A DNA stretch of 64,000 nucleotides from Cutibacterium porci (GTDB lineage: Bacteria > Actinomycetota > Actinomycetes > Propionibacteriales > Propionibacteriaceae), in the NCBI RefSeq assembly GCF_009696315.1, contig NZ_VUMG01000003.1, forward strand, positions 372,001-436,000. The letters run 5' to 3'. Positions 1 to 8,506 of this stretch are shown here, piece by piece (position 1 is the stretch's first letter; each line of letters starts with the position of its first letter). The position numbers and the translations under genes are program-made. The notes beneath the pieces are model-generated. The model did not search any database. It had not been told where the DNA came from and worked only from the letters and a program-made list of their open reading frames with translations.

Positions 1-1525
1 CATAGTCCGGGCGTAGTAATTTCTGCATTCGGTAGGGAAAGTTAATACCGATCAGAATGATGATCACCGCCGTGAAGGCAAACGACAAAGCGAACAGCGT
101 CCATCCCAAACCCCAATTCGAAGGCAACGCACCACCAACTCCAGTTGCAGGATCTCCGGCTAGAGCAATGCCGAGGACCGGAGCAATAGCCCCACCAAGA
201 GCACCAACGTTGTACGAGAAACCAAGACCAGCAGCACGCTTCTCAACTGGGAAGTAATTTGAGATGAATTTCGGAAGCAGGCCTGCGATTCCCTGGCCAA
301 ACATTTGCTGGATAAAGATGAAGACGCCAAGTAAAACGATCCACATCACTGAGGAGTGCACCATATCACGATCAACGAGGAACACCGGAAGCACGAGGAA
401 TTCTGATATAACGAGAGACACCCAGTACGCCTTACGGGTGCCAAACCTGTCGCCGATAAACCCGGCCATGATGCAACCAGCTGCAGCACCGAACGAAGTT
501 GCGGTCACGAGGTTCGAAGCGGTGTCGCTAGCCAACCCTAAAGTCTGGCGATAGTACGTGGGCAGAAGAGCCTGGAGCGGCCACGAGTATAGAAAAGCGA
601 CAAAGACCGTAATCATCACGGCTACACCAGTTGGCCACCGTGGACCCTCAAACTGCACCATGAAACACACCATGACGGCTGCAACAATGATCCATAGTAG
701 GGCGAGGACGAAGTCAGAAACACCGCTCTTGAACAAGTAGATAACGATGAGACACCCGAACGCCGACAGAGCAAGAATGATATTAATGACGCTGCGCATT
801 GCGGTGCGAGCGAAGAGCATCGTGAACATATCTGTCTTCTCGACGACTTCACCAGCAGCAACGCGAGCGTCCTGTTCTTCGCGCATTTTCGCGAAATCGG
901 CCGTCTCGGGCAAGGCACGTCGCAGCCACAGCGCCAGCGCGATCGGGATAATACCTAGAGCGAAGAGAATCCTCCACGTATACGGTTCAGCCGTTGTGCC
1001 CCGAGTGACGCGTTCAATGAGAGCGTAAATTTGGGCTGTCATTCCAGCACCGATGGAAAACCCAGAAATAAGGAATCCCGAAGCCTTATTACGCAGTCGG
1101 ACCGGCCACGACTCGATGACGTAGGTCGCTGACGATCCGTACTCACCGGCCATCCCCATGCCAATGCAGACCCGAGCAACGAAGATAACCCAGAATGATG
1201 GAGCAACGGCGCAGACGACCGATCCACCAGCGTAAAGCAAGATCGAAATGACCATTGCCTCTTTGCGACCAGCACGGTCTCCAATTGCCCCCAGAAGCAG
1301 GCCACCAAACCACCGTGCGATAAAGGCAGCAGACACCAATGTTGCAGTGGCAGCCGCCCCGACGTGAAAAGTACGCCCGATCTCGGCGAGGACCAAGGTA
1401 ATCATGACGAAGTCAAATCCGTCTAACAGATACCCAATCCATGCTGCCCAAAATGATTTCCATTGCGTGCTGGTCAGCTCGTCACGCCATGTTCTCTTGC
1501 CCACAGTGGCATCGACGCTATTCAT
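1..1525 (-). CDS. nanT: NanT-type sialic acid MFS transporter (3' end cut by window edge)
   Basis: About 508 codons are visible, read from an ATG at 1525 down to the edge without a stop. The protein is a twelve-helix major facilitator. The first helix carries LLDGFDF, followed by VSAAFIARWFGGL, GAIGDRAGRKEAM and GMGMAGEYGSSATYVIESWP, the order typical of NanT/JhaG-type N-acetylneuraminate:H+ symporters. Near the C-terminus FGQGIAG and GFSYNVGALGGAIAP also match the family. NanT proteins are about 500 residues long, so only a few C-terminal residues should be missing. The role is import of sialic acid released from host glycans; this is inferred from family resemblance. A propionibacterial skin organism would use it together with secreted sialidase and nan catabolic genes, which would lie beyond the left edge. 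Confidence 0.85.
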   Translation of the reverse strand, partial: MNSVDATVGKRTWRDELTSTQWKSFWAAWIGYLLDGFDFVMITLVLAEIGRTFHVGAAATATLVSAAFIARWFGGLLLGAIGDRAGRKEAMVISILLYAGGSVVCAVAPSFWVIFVARVCIGMGMAGEYGSSATYVIESWPVRLRNKASGFLISGFSIGAGMTAQIYALIERVTRGTTAEPYTWRILFALGIIPIALALWLRRALPETADFAKMREEQDARVAAGEVVEKTDMFTMLFARTAMRSVINIILALSAFGCLIVIYLFKSGVSDFVLALLWIIVAAVMVCFMVQFEGPRWPTGVAVMITVFVAFLYSWPLQALLPTYYRQTLGLASDTASNLVTATSFGAAAGCIMAGFIGDRFGTRKAYWVSLVISEFLVLPVFLVDRDMVHSSVMWIVLLGVFIFIQQMFGQGIAGLLPKFISNYFPVEKRAAGLGFSYNVGALGGAIAPVLGIALAGDPATGVGGALPSNWGLGWTLFALSFAFTAVIIILIGINFPYRMQKLLRPDY

Positions 1526-1566
1526 ACGCCCATCTCCGTTGATTGGTCGGGGATAACCCGTCGCGA

Positions 1567-1595
1567 TACATTGGACCTTGGATGTCCTATGTCAA
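1567..1595 (-). promoter_or_regulatory. possible promoter of the nanT-like gene
   Basis: On the minus strand a perfect TTGACA (1595-1590) is followed after 17 bases by AATGTA (1572-1567), about 40 bases upstream of the nanT ATG. The -35 is excellent and the -10 is weak, so this is a tentative call. Confidence 0.35.
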
Positions 1596-1637
1596 GGATG
1601 AGCCGACGAGATCCTGTTGTCAACTTAATGGCGTCGA

Positions 1638-1657
1638 AGTGACGGAAAACCGTCACT
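1638..1657 (-). terminator. short hairpin at the 3' end of the DUF3151 gene
   Basis: An 8-bp perfect stem, AGTGACGG with CCGTCACT, closes a 4-base loop and lies directly after the stop codon of the DUF3151 gene on the minus strand. There is no long T tract, so it may be a weak terminator or simply a 3' stabiliser. Confidence 0.45.
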
Positions 1658-1658
1658 C

Positions 1659-2180
1659 CTAATGATCAGACGTCTGCTCGTCCCCAAACCCCTCATCCAC
1701 CTCAACATCGACAGCGCCATCAGATGGCACCTCGTCGCCACGCAGTGCGTGCCAAGCTTCGTCGCTCAATTCCCGCAAAAGGGTGTCGGCGTCGTCAGAC
1801 TCATCCCCAAATCCAAGCCGCTCGGCTGCCATAGCCAGCGCATGAAGGCAACGGAATACGCCCTGGTTAGGAAGGTAGCCCCAGTCAACTGGCCCGTCAC
1901 CGTCCCATCCGGCATCGCGAAGTTGCTCAAACCCAAGGTCGCGACCGGTGCGAGCATAGGCGTATGCGGCGATGTCGGCGGCATCCGTGCCGGTCAGCAA
2001 TGACCCCTCAGCCAGCAGCGCCCAGCACAGGGTCGACGATGGATGTTCTTTGACGACCGCCATGAACTCGCCACGTCCACGCTTGGCAAGTTTGCGAATG
2101 GCCGGGTCGGGCGGCAACCGCACGCCGTGGTCCTGCCCCTCGATCTCTGCGGTCGGATCGGTGTTTTGCTCCTCAGCCAT
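1659..2180 (-). CDS. DUF3151 family protein
   Basis: A 173-residue protein. The reading frame is open further upstream, but the ATG at 2180 gives the normal family start, a short leader followed by LPPDPAIRKL. The family pattern is clear: HPSSTLCWALLAEG, then AAYAYARTGRDLGFEQLRDAGW and PVDWGYLPNQGVFRCLHAL. DUF3151 proteins are small cytosolic actinobacterial proteins of unknown function. The C-terminal 35 residues are very acidic (many Asp and Glu), which is common at the end of this family. It stands alone on its strand between nanT and a divergent Cys-rich small gene, so the neighbourhood gives no functional hint. Confidence 0.8.
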   Translation of the reverse strand: MAEEQNTDPTAEIEGQDHGVRLPPDPAIRKLAKRGRGEFMAVVKEHPSSTLCWALLAEGSLLTGTDAADIAAYAYARTGRDLGFEQLRDAGWDGDGPVDWGYLPNQGVFRCLHALAMAAERLGFGDESDDADTLLRELSDEAWHALRGDEVPSDGAVDVEVDEGFGDEQTSDH

Positions 2181-2279
2181 GCGTCCCAGCCTAGGGCGAA
2201 ACGCTTCACAGCGCTTACTCAGACAGTCAATAAGGCCATATGACATAAACTTGTGACAGCCAAAGAAAGGATGATCACC

Positions 2280-2444
2280 ATGTGCCGACCCGTCAGATGT
2301 GACGTTTGTGGCAAGACGACGTGGGCCGGATGCGGCGAACACATCGACCAAGTCAAGGCACAGGTACCGCCTTCTCAGTGGTGCGACGGAACCCACACGC
2401 CTGCTGAAAAAGCTACGCATCAGGCAGAGCATTCGCGCTCCTGA
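2280..2444 (+). CDS. small Cys-rich (zinc-ribbon-like) protein
   Basis: A 54-residue protein opening MCRPVRCDVCGKTTWAGCG, with CxxC and a later Cys pair followed by HID and WCDGTH. The spacing suggests one bound metal ion. Very short proteins with this CDVCGKxTWAGCG opening recur in actinobacteria and have no assigned function. I chose the ATG at 2280 because AAAGAAAGG ends nine bases upstream; an in-frame ATG at 2271 abuts that ribosome site and is too close. It lies divergent from the DUF3151 gene and upstream of typA, so the Cys-rich protein could share a promoter region with the former. Confidence 0.65.
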   Translation: MCRPVRCDVCGKTTWAGCGEHIDQVKAQVPPSQWCDGTHTPAEKATHQAEHSRS

Positions 2445-2578
2445 AAGGGGCGCTGACCCGCCCATTCGTGGCGCAACCCTGCCCTGACCTAGACTTTGCG
2501 GTGGCGTGTTATTGCCCGCCAATCACCCGTGACCCCCGTCGCGGTATCCCATCCTCGATCTATAAACCGGAGTTCTGC

Positions 2579-4441
2579 ATGCCCGTACGCAAGGATCTGC
2601 GCAACATTGCCATCGTGGCTCACGTTGACCACGGAAAGACTACCTTGGTTGACGCGATGTTGTGGCAGTCGGGAGCCTTCCGCGAGGGCGCCGAGGTCGA
2701 AAAACGCGTCATGGACTCGATGGATCTTGAGCGCGAAAAGGGCATCACGATCCTCGCCAAGAACACCGCCGTCAAGCACGTCATGAGTGATGGCGAGGAA
2801 ATCACCCTCAACATCATCGACACCCCTGGTCACGCAGACTTCGGCGGCGAGGTCGAACGCGGCTTGGAGATGGTTGACGGCGTCATCCTGCTCGTCGACG
2901 CCTCTGAGGGGCCCTTACCGCAGACCCGCTTCGTCCTACGCAAGGCATTAGCAAAGAAGCTGCCACTCATCCTCGTGCTCAACAAGGTTGACCGCTCCGA
3001 CGCCCGCATTGATGAGGTCGTCGAGGAAACCTACGACCTCTTCATGGACCTTTCCGACGACGACGATGCCTCCCTGCTTGACGTGCCGGTCGTCTATGCC
3101 TCAGCTAAAGCTGGCCGGGCCTCCCTTAACAAGCCCGAGGACGGCGGGTTGCCCGATTCCCCCGACCTCCAGCCACTGTTCGATTGCATCCTCGAGAACA
3201 TTCCGGCCCCCTCCTACGAGGAAGGCGGGGTGCTGCGCGCCCACGTCACCAACCTTGACGCCTCCCCCTACCTAGGCCGACTAGCTCTGTGCCGCATCGT
3301 CTCCGGTGAGCTCACCAAGGGTCAGACGGTGGCTTGGTGTAAGCGTGACGGCTCGGTACAAAACGTCAAGCTCTCCGAACTACTCATTACCGAGGCGCTT
3401 GAGCGCGTCCCCGCAGAAAAAGCTGGCCCCGGCGATATCGTCGCCATAGCTGGTATCCCCGACATCACCATCGGTGAGACTCTCTCAGATCCCGAGAATC
3501 CAGACCCTCTCCCCCTCATCCACGTCGATGAGCCTTCCATGTCAATGACGATCGGCATCAACACATCGCCGCTATCGGGCCGCTCCGGGGACAAGCTCAC
3601 CGCTCGTCTGCTCAAGGCGCGCCTCGATCAAGAGCTCATCGGAAATGTGTCGATCAAGGTCGCCGACACCAACCGTCCCGACATGTGGGAGGTGCAAGGC
3701 CGGGGCGAATTGCAGCTGGCCGTGCTCGTCGAGCAGATGCGTCGTGAGGGATTCGAGCTCACCGTCGGCAAACCACAGGTTGTCACCAAAACCATTGACG
3801 GCAAGCTGCACGAGCCTTTCGAACGCGTCACGATTGACGCCCCCGAAGAGTTCATGGGAGCTGTTACGCAGATGATGGGACTGCGCAAGGGCCAGATGAT
3901 GCATATGGTCAACCATGGCTCCGGCTGGGTGCGCATGGAGTTCGTCGTCCCAGCCCGTGGTCTCATCGGCTTCCGCACCGAGTTTCTCACTCAGACCCGC
4001 GGTCAGGGCATCATGAACCAGATTTTCGAAAACTACCAGCCGTGGGTGGGCGAATTGCGCACCCGTCAGACCGGCTCGATGGTCGCCGACCGCCAGGGAG
4101 TCGTCACCTCTTATGCCTTGTTTAACCTGCAGGAGCGCGGCACGATGTTTGTCTCGCCCGGCGAGGATACCTACGAAGGCATGGTCGTTGGCGAAAACTC
4201 CCGCCCCGACGATATGGACGTCAATCCCACCAAGGAAAAGCATCTTACCAACGTGCGGTCCTCTACCGGTGACGAGTTGGAGCGTCTCATCCCGGCAACC
4301 AAGCTGTCGATGGAGCAGCAGCTCGAGTTTTGTCGCGAGGATGAGTGCTTGGAAGTCACTCCGGACGTCGTGCGTATCCGCAAAACCGAACTCAATGCTC
4401 ACGAGCGGGCGAAGGCCCGCACACGCGCAAAAAATAGCTGA
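2579..4441 (+). CDS. typA: translational GTPase TypA/BipA
   Basis: A 620-residue ribosome-associated GTPase, the usual length. The G1 motif AHVDHGKTT is at about residues 15-23, the switch region [11 protein letters not shown] near 50, G3 DTPGHADF near 80 and G4 NKVD near 135, followed by EF-G-like domains and the BipA-specific C-terminal domain ([10 protein letters not shown], then TRGQGI). TypA assists 50S assembly and growth under stress or cold. The ATG at 2579 is preceded by CCGGAG at suitable distance, and the frame upstream lacks any family similarity, so the longer open frame is not used. A strong hairpin follows the stop codon, making this a single-gene unit. Confidence 0.95.
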   Translation: MPVRKDLRNIAIVAHVDHGKTTLVDAMLWQSGAFREGAEVEKRVMDSMDLEREKGITILAKNTAVKHVMSDGEEITLNIIDTPGHADFGGEVERGLEMVDGVILLVDASEGPLPQTRFVLRKALAKKLPLILVLNKVDRSDARIDEVVEETYDLFMDLSDDDDASLLDVPVVYASAKAGRASLNKPEDGGLPDSPDLQPLFDCILENIPAPSYEEGGVLRAHVTNLDASPYLGRLALCRIVSGELTKGQTVAWCKRDGSVQNVKLSELLITEALERVPAEKAGPGDIVAIAGIPDITIGETLSDPENPDPLPLIHVDEPSMSMTIGINTSPLSGRSGDKLTARLLKARLDQELIGNVSIKVADTNRPDMWEVQGRGELQLAVLVEQMRREGFELTVGKPQVVTKTIDGKLHEPFERVTIDAPEEFMGAVTQMMGLRKGQMMHMVNHGSGWVRMEFVVPARGLIGFRTEFLTQTRGQGIMNQIFENYQPWVGELRTRQTGSMVADRQGVVTSYALFNLQERGTMFVSPGEDTYEGMVVGENSRPDDMDVNPTKEKHLTNVRSSTGDELERLIPATKLSMEQQLEFCREDECLEVTPDVVRIRKTELNAHERAKARTRAKNS

Positions 4442-4449
4442 CCACGCAC

Positions 4450-4492
4450 AAGGCGCTGCAATTCCCGCTGGCGAGGGGTGCTGCAGCGCCTT
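4450..4492 (+). terminator. intrinsic terminator of typA
   Basis: An 11-bp perfect stem (AAGGCGCTGCA with TGCAGCGCCTT) encloses a 21-base loop, begins nine bases after the typA stop and ends in a short T run. Confidence 0.75.
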
Positions 4493-4597
4493 TGTCATGT
4501 CGAGATACCGTCGCGAGCTCAGGAACAGAGGCTAGATCAACGTTGTCGACGAAAGGGCGTAGCATCATGTCGTCCACGTCCTGAAAGGTATTGATTC

Positions 4598-6100
4598 ATG
4601 CACTCCTCCCGCGCTGCCAGCCTGGCAGCCGTACTGGCGATGTCGCTATCTGCCGGGGTCGTCGGCGTTGCGAATGCAGAGCCGACTACCTCGACCGACC
4701 CAGCATCGTCAACCACTGCCACTACCAGCGCATCCGCAGCCTCCGACCCCACGGCAGACTCTTCTACGGAGGCTACCCAGGCACCCAAGCCGACTACCCA
4801 CGCACCTGAGTCGGCTGTTCAGCAAACCGAGTCGGCAGCCATCAGCTCACGGCCAGCACCGAAGGCTTCAACGTCGACGCCGTCGGCCTCCGCTCCGATT
4901 AAGGCCACGACGCAATCTGTTAATCCAAGCGCACCACTGTGGATGTACATCGCCACCGATCTGCGCACTGGCGCTGGAACTACTTTCCGATCCATGGGGA
5001 AGGTACCGGCTACCGCTCAGGTGAGTCGTCGCGGCCCAAACTACAAGGGTTGGGCTCCGATCCTCTACAAGACCACCAAGGCCTGGGTGCCCGCGAATAC
5101 CCTCACCACGTCGCGCCCTCATACCCAGTGGGTCTACCTTTCCTCTGACCTACGCACTGGTGCTGGAACGTCTTTCCGGTCCATGGGAAAGACCGCCACC
5201 ACTCATGCATTGGTACGCCGCGGCCCGAATTACAAGGGCTGGGCACCGGTGCTCTACAAGAACAAGCAAGGCTGGGTCCCCGGAAACACCCTCACCAGCT
5301 GGCACCCTCAAACCCAGTGGGTCTACCTTTCCTCTGACCTACGCACCGGCGCTGGAACGTCTTTCCGGTCCATGGGAAAGACCCATGCCACAACAATCCT
5401 GGTACGCCGCGGCCCGAACTACAAAGGCTGGGCACCGGTGTACTACCAAAATAAGCAAGCCTGGCTGCCCGGGAACACCCTCACGTCTACTCGTCCCCAA
5501 ACCTACTGGGTAAAGACAAATCAGACGATACGCACCGGCGCTTCGGCATCGGCGCGATCAATGGGTACCGCACACCAAGGCGATCGTGTCGTGCGCCGCG
5601 GCCCGAACTACAAAGGTTGGGCACCAGTCCTATTCAACAATAGGCAGACGTGGATCCCCGCGTCATCATTGTCGTCTAAGCGTGTCGCCGCCCCGCCAAC
5701 CACGCTGCCGATCTCGAATTCTGGTGTTCGCCTCGATCGCCGCTGCATGACCGGCACCGTTATTTGCGCATCCAAGAATCAGCGCAAGCTCTGGATGGTG
5801 CAAAACGGCCGCATTCTCATCACCCTTGATGCCCGATTTGGGCGGCCCAGCATGCCGACCGCCGAGGGCGTCCACTCGGTGTATTGGAAGGACAAGAACC
5901 ACATCTCGAGCAGCTACGGCTCTCCCATGCCGTACTCGATGTTCTTCTACAAGGGTCAGGCCATCCACTACTCGTCGGACTTCTCCCGCAACGGGTGGAA
6001 TGGCGCGTCCCACGGTTGCATCAACATTCGCAACATGACTGGTCTGAAGTGGCTGTGGGATCACACCCCAACTGGCCGCAAGATCATCGTGTTTAAGTGA
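4598..6100 (+). CDS. secreted L,D-transpeptidase with four SH3-like repeats
   Basis: A 500-residue exported cell-wall enzyme. Residues 1-28 form a Sec signal peptide ending VANA-E. Residues 29-112 are a Ser/Thr/Pro/Ala-rich linker. Residues 114-365 hold four tandem 63-residue SH3-type repeats, each built around RTGAGTSFRSMG, then RRGPNYKGWAPV and a final W-P-NTL. The C-terminal domain (about 390-500) is YkuD-type, with IHYSSD and the catalytic SHGCINIRN (His472, Cys474). Such enzymes cross-link peptidoglycan between two diamino-acid residues or attach molecules to it; the repeats probably bind the wall. A GAAAGG ribosome site precedes the ATG, and a strong hairpin follows the stop. The substrate is not deducible from the sequence. 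Confidence 0.9.
   Translation: MHSSRAASLAAVLAMSLSAGVVGVANAEPTTSTDPASSTTATTSASAASDPTADSSTEATQAPKPTTHAPESAVQQTESAAISSRPAPKASTSTPSASAPIKATTQSVNPSAPLWMYIATDLRTGAGTTFRSMGKVPATAQVSRRGPNYKGWAPILYKTTKAWVPANTLTTSRPHTQWVYLSSDLRTGAGTSFRSMGKTATTHALVRRGPNYKGWAPVLYKNKQGWVPGNTLTSWHPQTQWVYLSSDLRTGAGTSFRSMGKTHATTILVRRGPNYKGWAPVYYQNKQAWLPGNTLTSTRPQTYWVKTNQTIRTGASASARSMGTAHQGDRVVRRGPNYKGWAPVLFNNRQTWIPASSLSSKRVAAPPTTLPISNSGVRLDRRCMTGTVICASKNQRKLWMVQNGRILITLDARFGRPSMPTAEGVHSVYWKDKNHISSSYGSPMPYSMFFYKGQAIHYSSDFSRNGWNGASHGCINIRNMTGLKWLWDHTPTGRKIIVFK
4937..5692 (+). repeat. four in-frame 189-bp tandem repeats coding SH3-like units
   Basis: The first Trp codon of each unit lies at 4940, 5129, 5318 and 5507, an exact 189-base (63-codon) period. 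Units 2 and 3 are almost identical over their first 80 bases; unit 4 is the most diverged. Being in frame, recombination between units would change repeat number without breaking the gene. Confidence 0.9.
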
Positions 6101-6107
6101 CGACGAC

Positions 6108-6139
6108 GTATGGCCCGCATCCTTGGATGCGGGCCATAC
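6108..6139 (+). terminator. strong hairpin after the L,D-transpeptidase gene
   Basis: A 15-bp perfect inverted repeat (GTATGGCCCGCATCC and its complement) separated by two bases starts seven bases after the stop codon. The tip must open to leave a usable loop. There is no long T tract, but position and strength support a terminator. Confidence 0.75.
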
Positions 6140-6220
6140 TCATGCCCACTCCACCGCTGGCGATGGTCCCGCACTCGCCAGCGGCGAAGGCCTAGATACG
6201 ACGATCTACCTATGACATAG

Positions 6221-6252
6221 CACCGGCGCCGTACCGAGGTACGGCGCCGGTG
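6221..6252 (-). terminator. terminator of the transcarboxylase operon
   Basis: A 15-bp perfect inverted repeat (CACCGGCGCCGTACC with its complement, two bases between) lies 17 bases beyond the stop codon of the 1.3S gene on the minus strand. With the hairpin at 6108-6139 it separates the two convergent units. Confidence 0.7.
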
Positions 6253-6269
6253 TGGTCTTGATCCGAGGA

Positions 6270-6632
6270 TCAGCCCAGGGCCACCAGGCCCTGACCGCCC
6301 TGAACGGCGTCACCAACGGCCACCAAGATGCCCTTGACGGTTCCATCCGCCGGAGCATTGATCTCGGTCTCCATCTTCATGGCCTCGAGGGTCAGAAGCA
6401 CCTGACCGGCCTTAACGGCGTCACCCTCGGCCACGAGGATCTTGGCAACGGTACCGGCCAGCGGCGCGGGAACTTCACCCTCGCCAGCCTTACCAGCGCC
6501 ACCACCAGATGCCTTCATCGGGCCACCGGAGCCGCCGCCAAAAAGGATCGGCGCCATCGGCGCATTAGGGGTCTTATCAACGTCAACGTCCACGTCGTAT
6601 GCGACGTCATTGACGGTCACCTTGAGCTTCAT
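6270..6632 (-). CDS. methylmalonyl-CoA carboxyltransferase 1.3S subunit (biotin carrier)
   Basis: A 120-residue biotinyl carrier. The N-terminal 30 residues form a beta-rich start ([14 protein letters not shown]), a Gly/Ala-rich flexible linker covers about 31-52, and the biotinyl domain fills the rest, with the biotin-accepting Lys86 in EAMKMET. Size and design match the 1.3S subunit of propionibacterial transcarboxylase, where it carries the carboxyl group between the 12S and 5S active sites. Last gene of the four-gene minus-strand operon, 15 bases after the 80-aa gene and just before a strong hairpin. Biotin attachment needs a ligase encoded elsewhere. Confidence 0.95.
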   Translation of the reverse strand: MKLKVTVNDVAYDVDVDVDKTPNAPMAPILFGGGSGGPMKASGGGAGKAGEGEVPAPLAGTVAKILVAEGDAVKAGQVLLTLEAMKMETEINAPADGTVKGILVAVGDAVQGGQGLVALG

Positions 6633-6647
6633 GTCAGTTTCTCCAGG

Positions 6648-6890
6648 TCAACGAATCGAATGGTTCTGCTGAGCCCTGCGCCCCTGACGGACCCAGGTCT
6701 CACTCGGGGCGAAACGGACGGCCTGAACCTTTCCGTCGTTGCCCAGGTAAGCCGAAACGGCGGCGCAGATGGCGGCAAGCACGTCCTCAGGAACGTCCTT
6801 ACTCGTCTTCTTCAGCCGGGAAACTTCAGCCTCTAGCGCCGCGAGTCGCTTGTTCAGCGTCTCGATGACGAGTTCATTATTTTCACTCAT
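6648..6890 (-). CDS. small transcarboxylase-operon protein, OadG/epsilon-like
   Basis: An 80-residue protein set between the 12S and 1.3S genes. Residues 5-28 (ETLNKRLAALEAEVSRLKK) have heptad spacing and should form a coiled coil. The second half, VLAAICAAVSAYLG followed by VRFAPSETWVRQGR, resembles the C-terminal part of the small gamma/delta subunits of sodium-pumping decarboxylases and the small epsilon-type proteins of acyl-CoA carboxylases. It lacks their N-terminal membrane helix. The classical purified transcarboxylase has only 12S, 5S and 1.3S subunits, so this would be an accessory or assembly factor; that role is inference. Tight spacing on both sides (26 and 15 bases) argues for co-expression. 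Confidence 0.7.
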   Translation of the reverse strand: MSENNELVIETLNKRLAALEAEVSRLKKTSKDVPEDVLAAICAAVSAYLGNDGKVQAVRFAPSETWVRQGRRAQQNHSIR

Positions 6891-6916
6891 CTTGTCCTCC
6901 CATCAGCCTTATTCGC

Positions 6917-8491
6917 TCAGCACGGCATGACGCCGTGCTTCTTGGCCGGACGGGACTGACGCTTCGTGGCGTACGTCTCCAGAGCGGCAGTGATCTTGCG
7001 ACGGGTGTCGGCGGGATCGATCACGTCATCAACCTGCCCGCGGGCGGCAGCCACGTAGGGCGTGTTGAAGGCGTTGCGGTACTCCTCGATCTTCGCAGCA
7101 CGGGTGGCTACGGGATCCTCGGATTCCTTGATCTGACGACGGAAGATGACGTTGGCAGCGCCATCTGCACCCATCACCGCAATCTCCGCGCTCGGCCATG
7201 CATAGACGGCGTCAGCACCTAGGTCACGGTTACACATGGCCAGGTAGGAGCCGCCGTAGGCCTTACGCAGCACCACAGTGATCTTCGGGACGGTGGCCTC
7301 GGAGTAGGCGTACAGCATCTTCGCGCCGTGGCGGATGATGCCGCCGTACTCCTGCTGGACACCGGGCAGGAAGCCGGGAACGTCAACCAGCTGCACCAAC
7401 GGAATGTTGAACGAGTCACAGAAAGTGATGAACTCGGCAGCCTTGTCGGAGGCGTTGATGTCGAGGCAACCCGACATGACCTTCGGCTGGTTGGCGACGA
7501 TCCCGACGGTGCGACCATTGACCCGAGCAAAGGCAGTGACGATATTGGTCGCCCAACCAGCCTTGACCTCGAGGTAATCACCCCAGTCGACGATCTTGGC
7601 GATGACGTCACGAACGTCATAACCCTTCTTGCCGTCCAACGGAACGATGTCACGCAGCTCGGGCTGCGGTGAAACGTCATTATTGGGGTTGTAGATCTGG
7701 GCATCCTCAGTGTTGTTTTGCGGCAGGAAGCTCAGCAGCTTCTGCGCAATGAGCACTGCGGCGTCGTCATCTTCAGCAACGAAGTGGATGTTGCCCGAGG
7801 TGGACATGTGGGCATCCGCGCCGCCTAGATCGTCAGCGGTGACCTCCTCACCGGTGACCGACTTAATGACTCCAGGGCCCGTGATGAACATGTGGGCCTT
7901 CTTCGTCATGATGATGAAGTCGGTCAGCGCCGGAGAGTAAGAGGCACCACCGGCGCAGGGGCCAGCAATGATGGCGATCTGCGGCACAACGCCTGACAGC
8001 TTGACGTTCGCATAGAACATCTTGCCGTACCCGGACAGCGAGTCGATGCCCTCCTGGATTCGGGCGCCGCCCGAGTCGTAGAAGAACAGGAACGGGGTGC
8101 CAGTCAGCAGGGCCTGATCCATCGTCTCGACGACCTTGGTTGACTGAGTCTCGCCAGCCGACCCACCCATGACGGTGAAGTCCTGGGACGCGACATGCAC
8201 CGGACGACCATGAATGGTCGCACGACCGGTGACGACACCGTCGGCGGGAACCTCGGCCTTGTCCATGCCGAACAGAGTGGTGCGATGCTTGCGGAAGGCA
8301 CCGACCTCGTCAAAGGAGTAGGCGTCAACGAGATTGTCGATGCGCTCACGGGCAGTTTGCTTGCCCTTGGCGCGCTGCTTCTCGAGTCGAGCCTCGCCGC
8401 CGCCAAGTTCCACAGTGTGACGCTCGTCAGCAAGCTGCTCGATCCGGCCGGCCATGGTGTCGGCCAGCTTGATTGGTTTCTTTTCAGCCAT
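6917..8491 (-). CDS. mmdA: methylmalonyl-CoA carboxyltransferase 12S subunit
   Basis: A 524-residue carboxyltransferase of the crotonase-like acyl-CoA carboxylase beta family. It transfers the carboxyl group from methylmalonyl-CoA to biotin on the 1.3S subunit, giving propionyl-CoA. The N-terminal half has RERIDNLVD and FMGGSAG-type segments (FTVMGGSAGE), and the oxyanion-hole glycines in GPCAGGASYSPALTDF. The C-terminal half has the second set in KAYGGSYLAMCNRDLGAD, plus VDVPGFLPG. The C-terminus ends in a basic tail (KRQSRPAKKHG). It follows the 5S gene by 15 bases. Length and order are as in other propionibacteria. Confidence 0.95.
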   Translation of the reverse strand: MAEKKPIKLADTMAGRIEQLADERHTVELGGGEARLEKQRAKGKQTARERIDNLVDAYSFDEVGAFRKHRTTLFGMDKAEVPADGVVTGRATIHGRPVHVASQDFTVMGGSAGETQSTKVVETMDQALLTGTPFLFFYDSGGARIQEGIDSLSGYGKMFYANVKLSGVVPQIAIIAGPCAGGASYSPALTDFIIMTKKAHMFITGPGVIKSVTGEEVTADDLGGADAHMSTSGNIHFVAEDDDAAVLIAQKLLSFLPQNNTEDAQIYNPNNDVSPQPELRDIVPLDGKKGYDVRDVIAKIVDWGDYLEVKAGWATNIVTAFARVNGRTVGIVANQPKVMSGCLDINASDKAAEFITFCDSFNIPLVQLVDVPGFLPGVQQEYGGIIRHGAKMLYAYSEATVPKITVVLRKAYGGSYLAMCNRDLGADAVYAWPSAEIAVMGADGAANVIFRRQIKESEDPVATRAAKIEEYRNAFNTPYVAAARGQVDDVIDPADTRRKITAALETYATKRQSRPAKKHGVMPC

Positions 8492-8506
8492 AGTTGGCGA
8501 TCATCC

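Noticed and set aside
1659-2522. Long upstream extension of the DUF3151 gene
   Set aside because: The added 114 residues overlap the divergent small Cys-rich gene and have no family similarity; the ATG at 2180 gives the standard start.
4937-5692. Regular 189-base repeats considered as a CRISPR-like array
   Set aside because: The repeat units are contiguous, in frame and code for SH3-like domains; there are no unique spacers.
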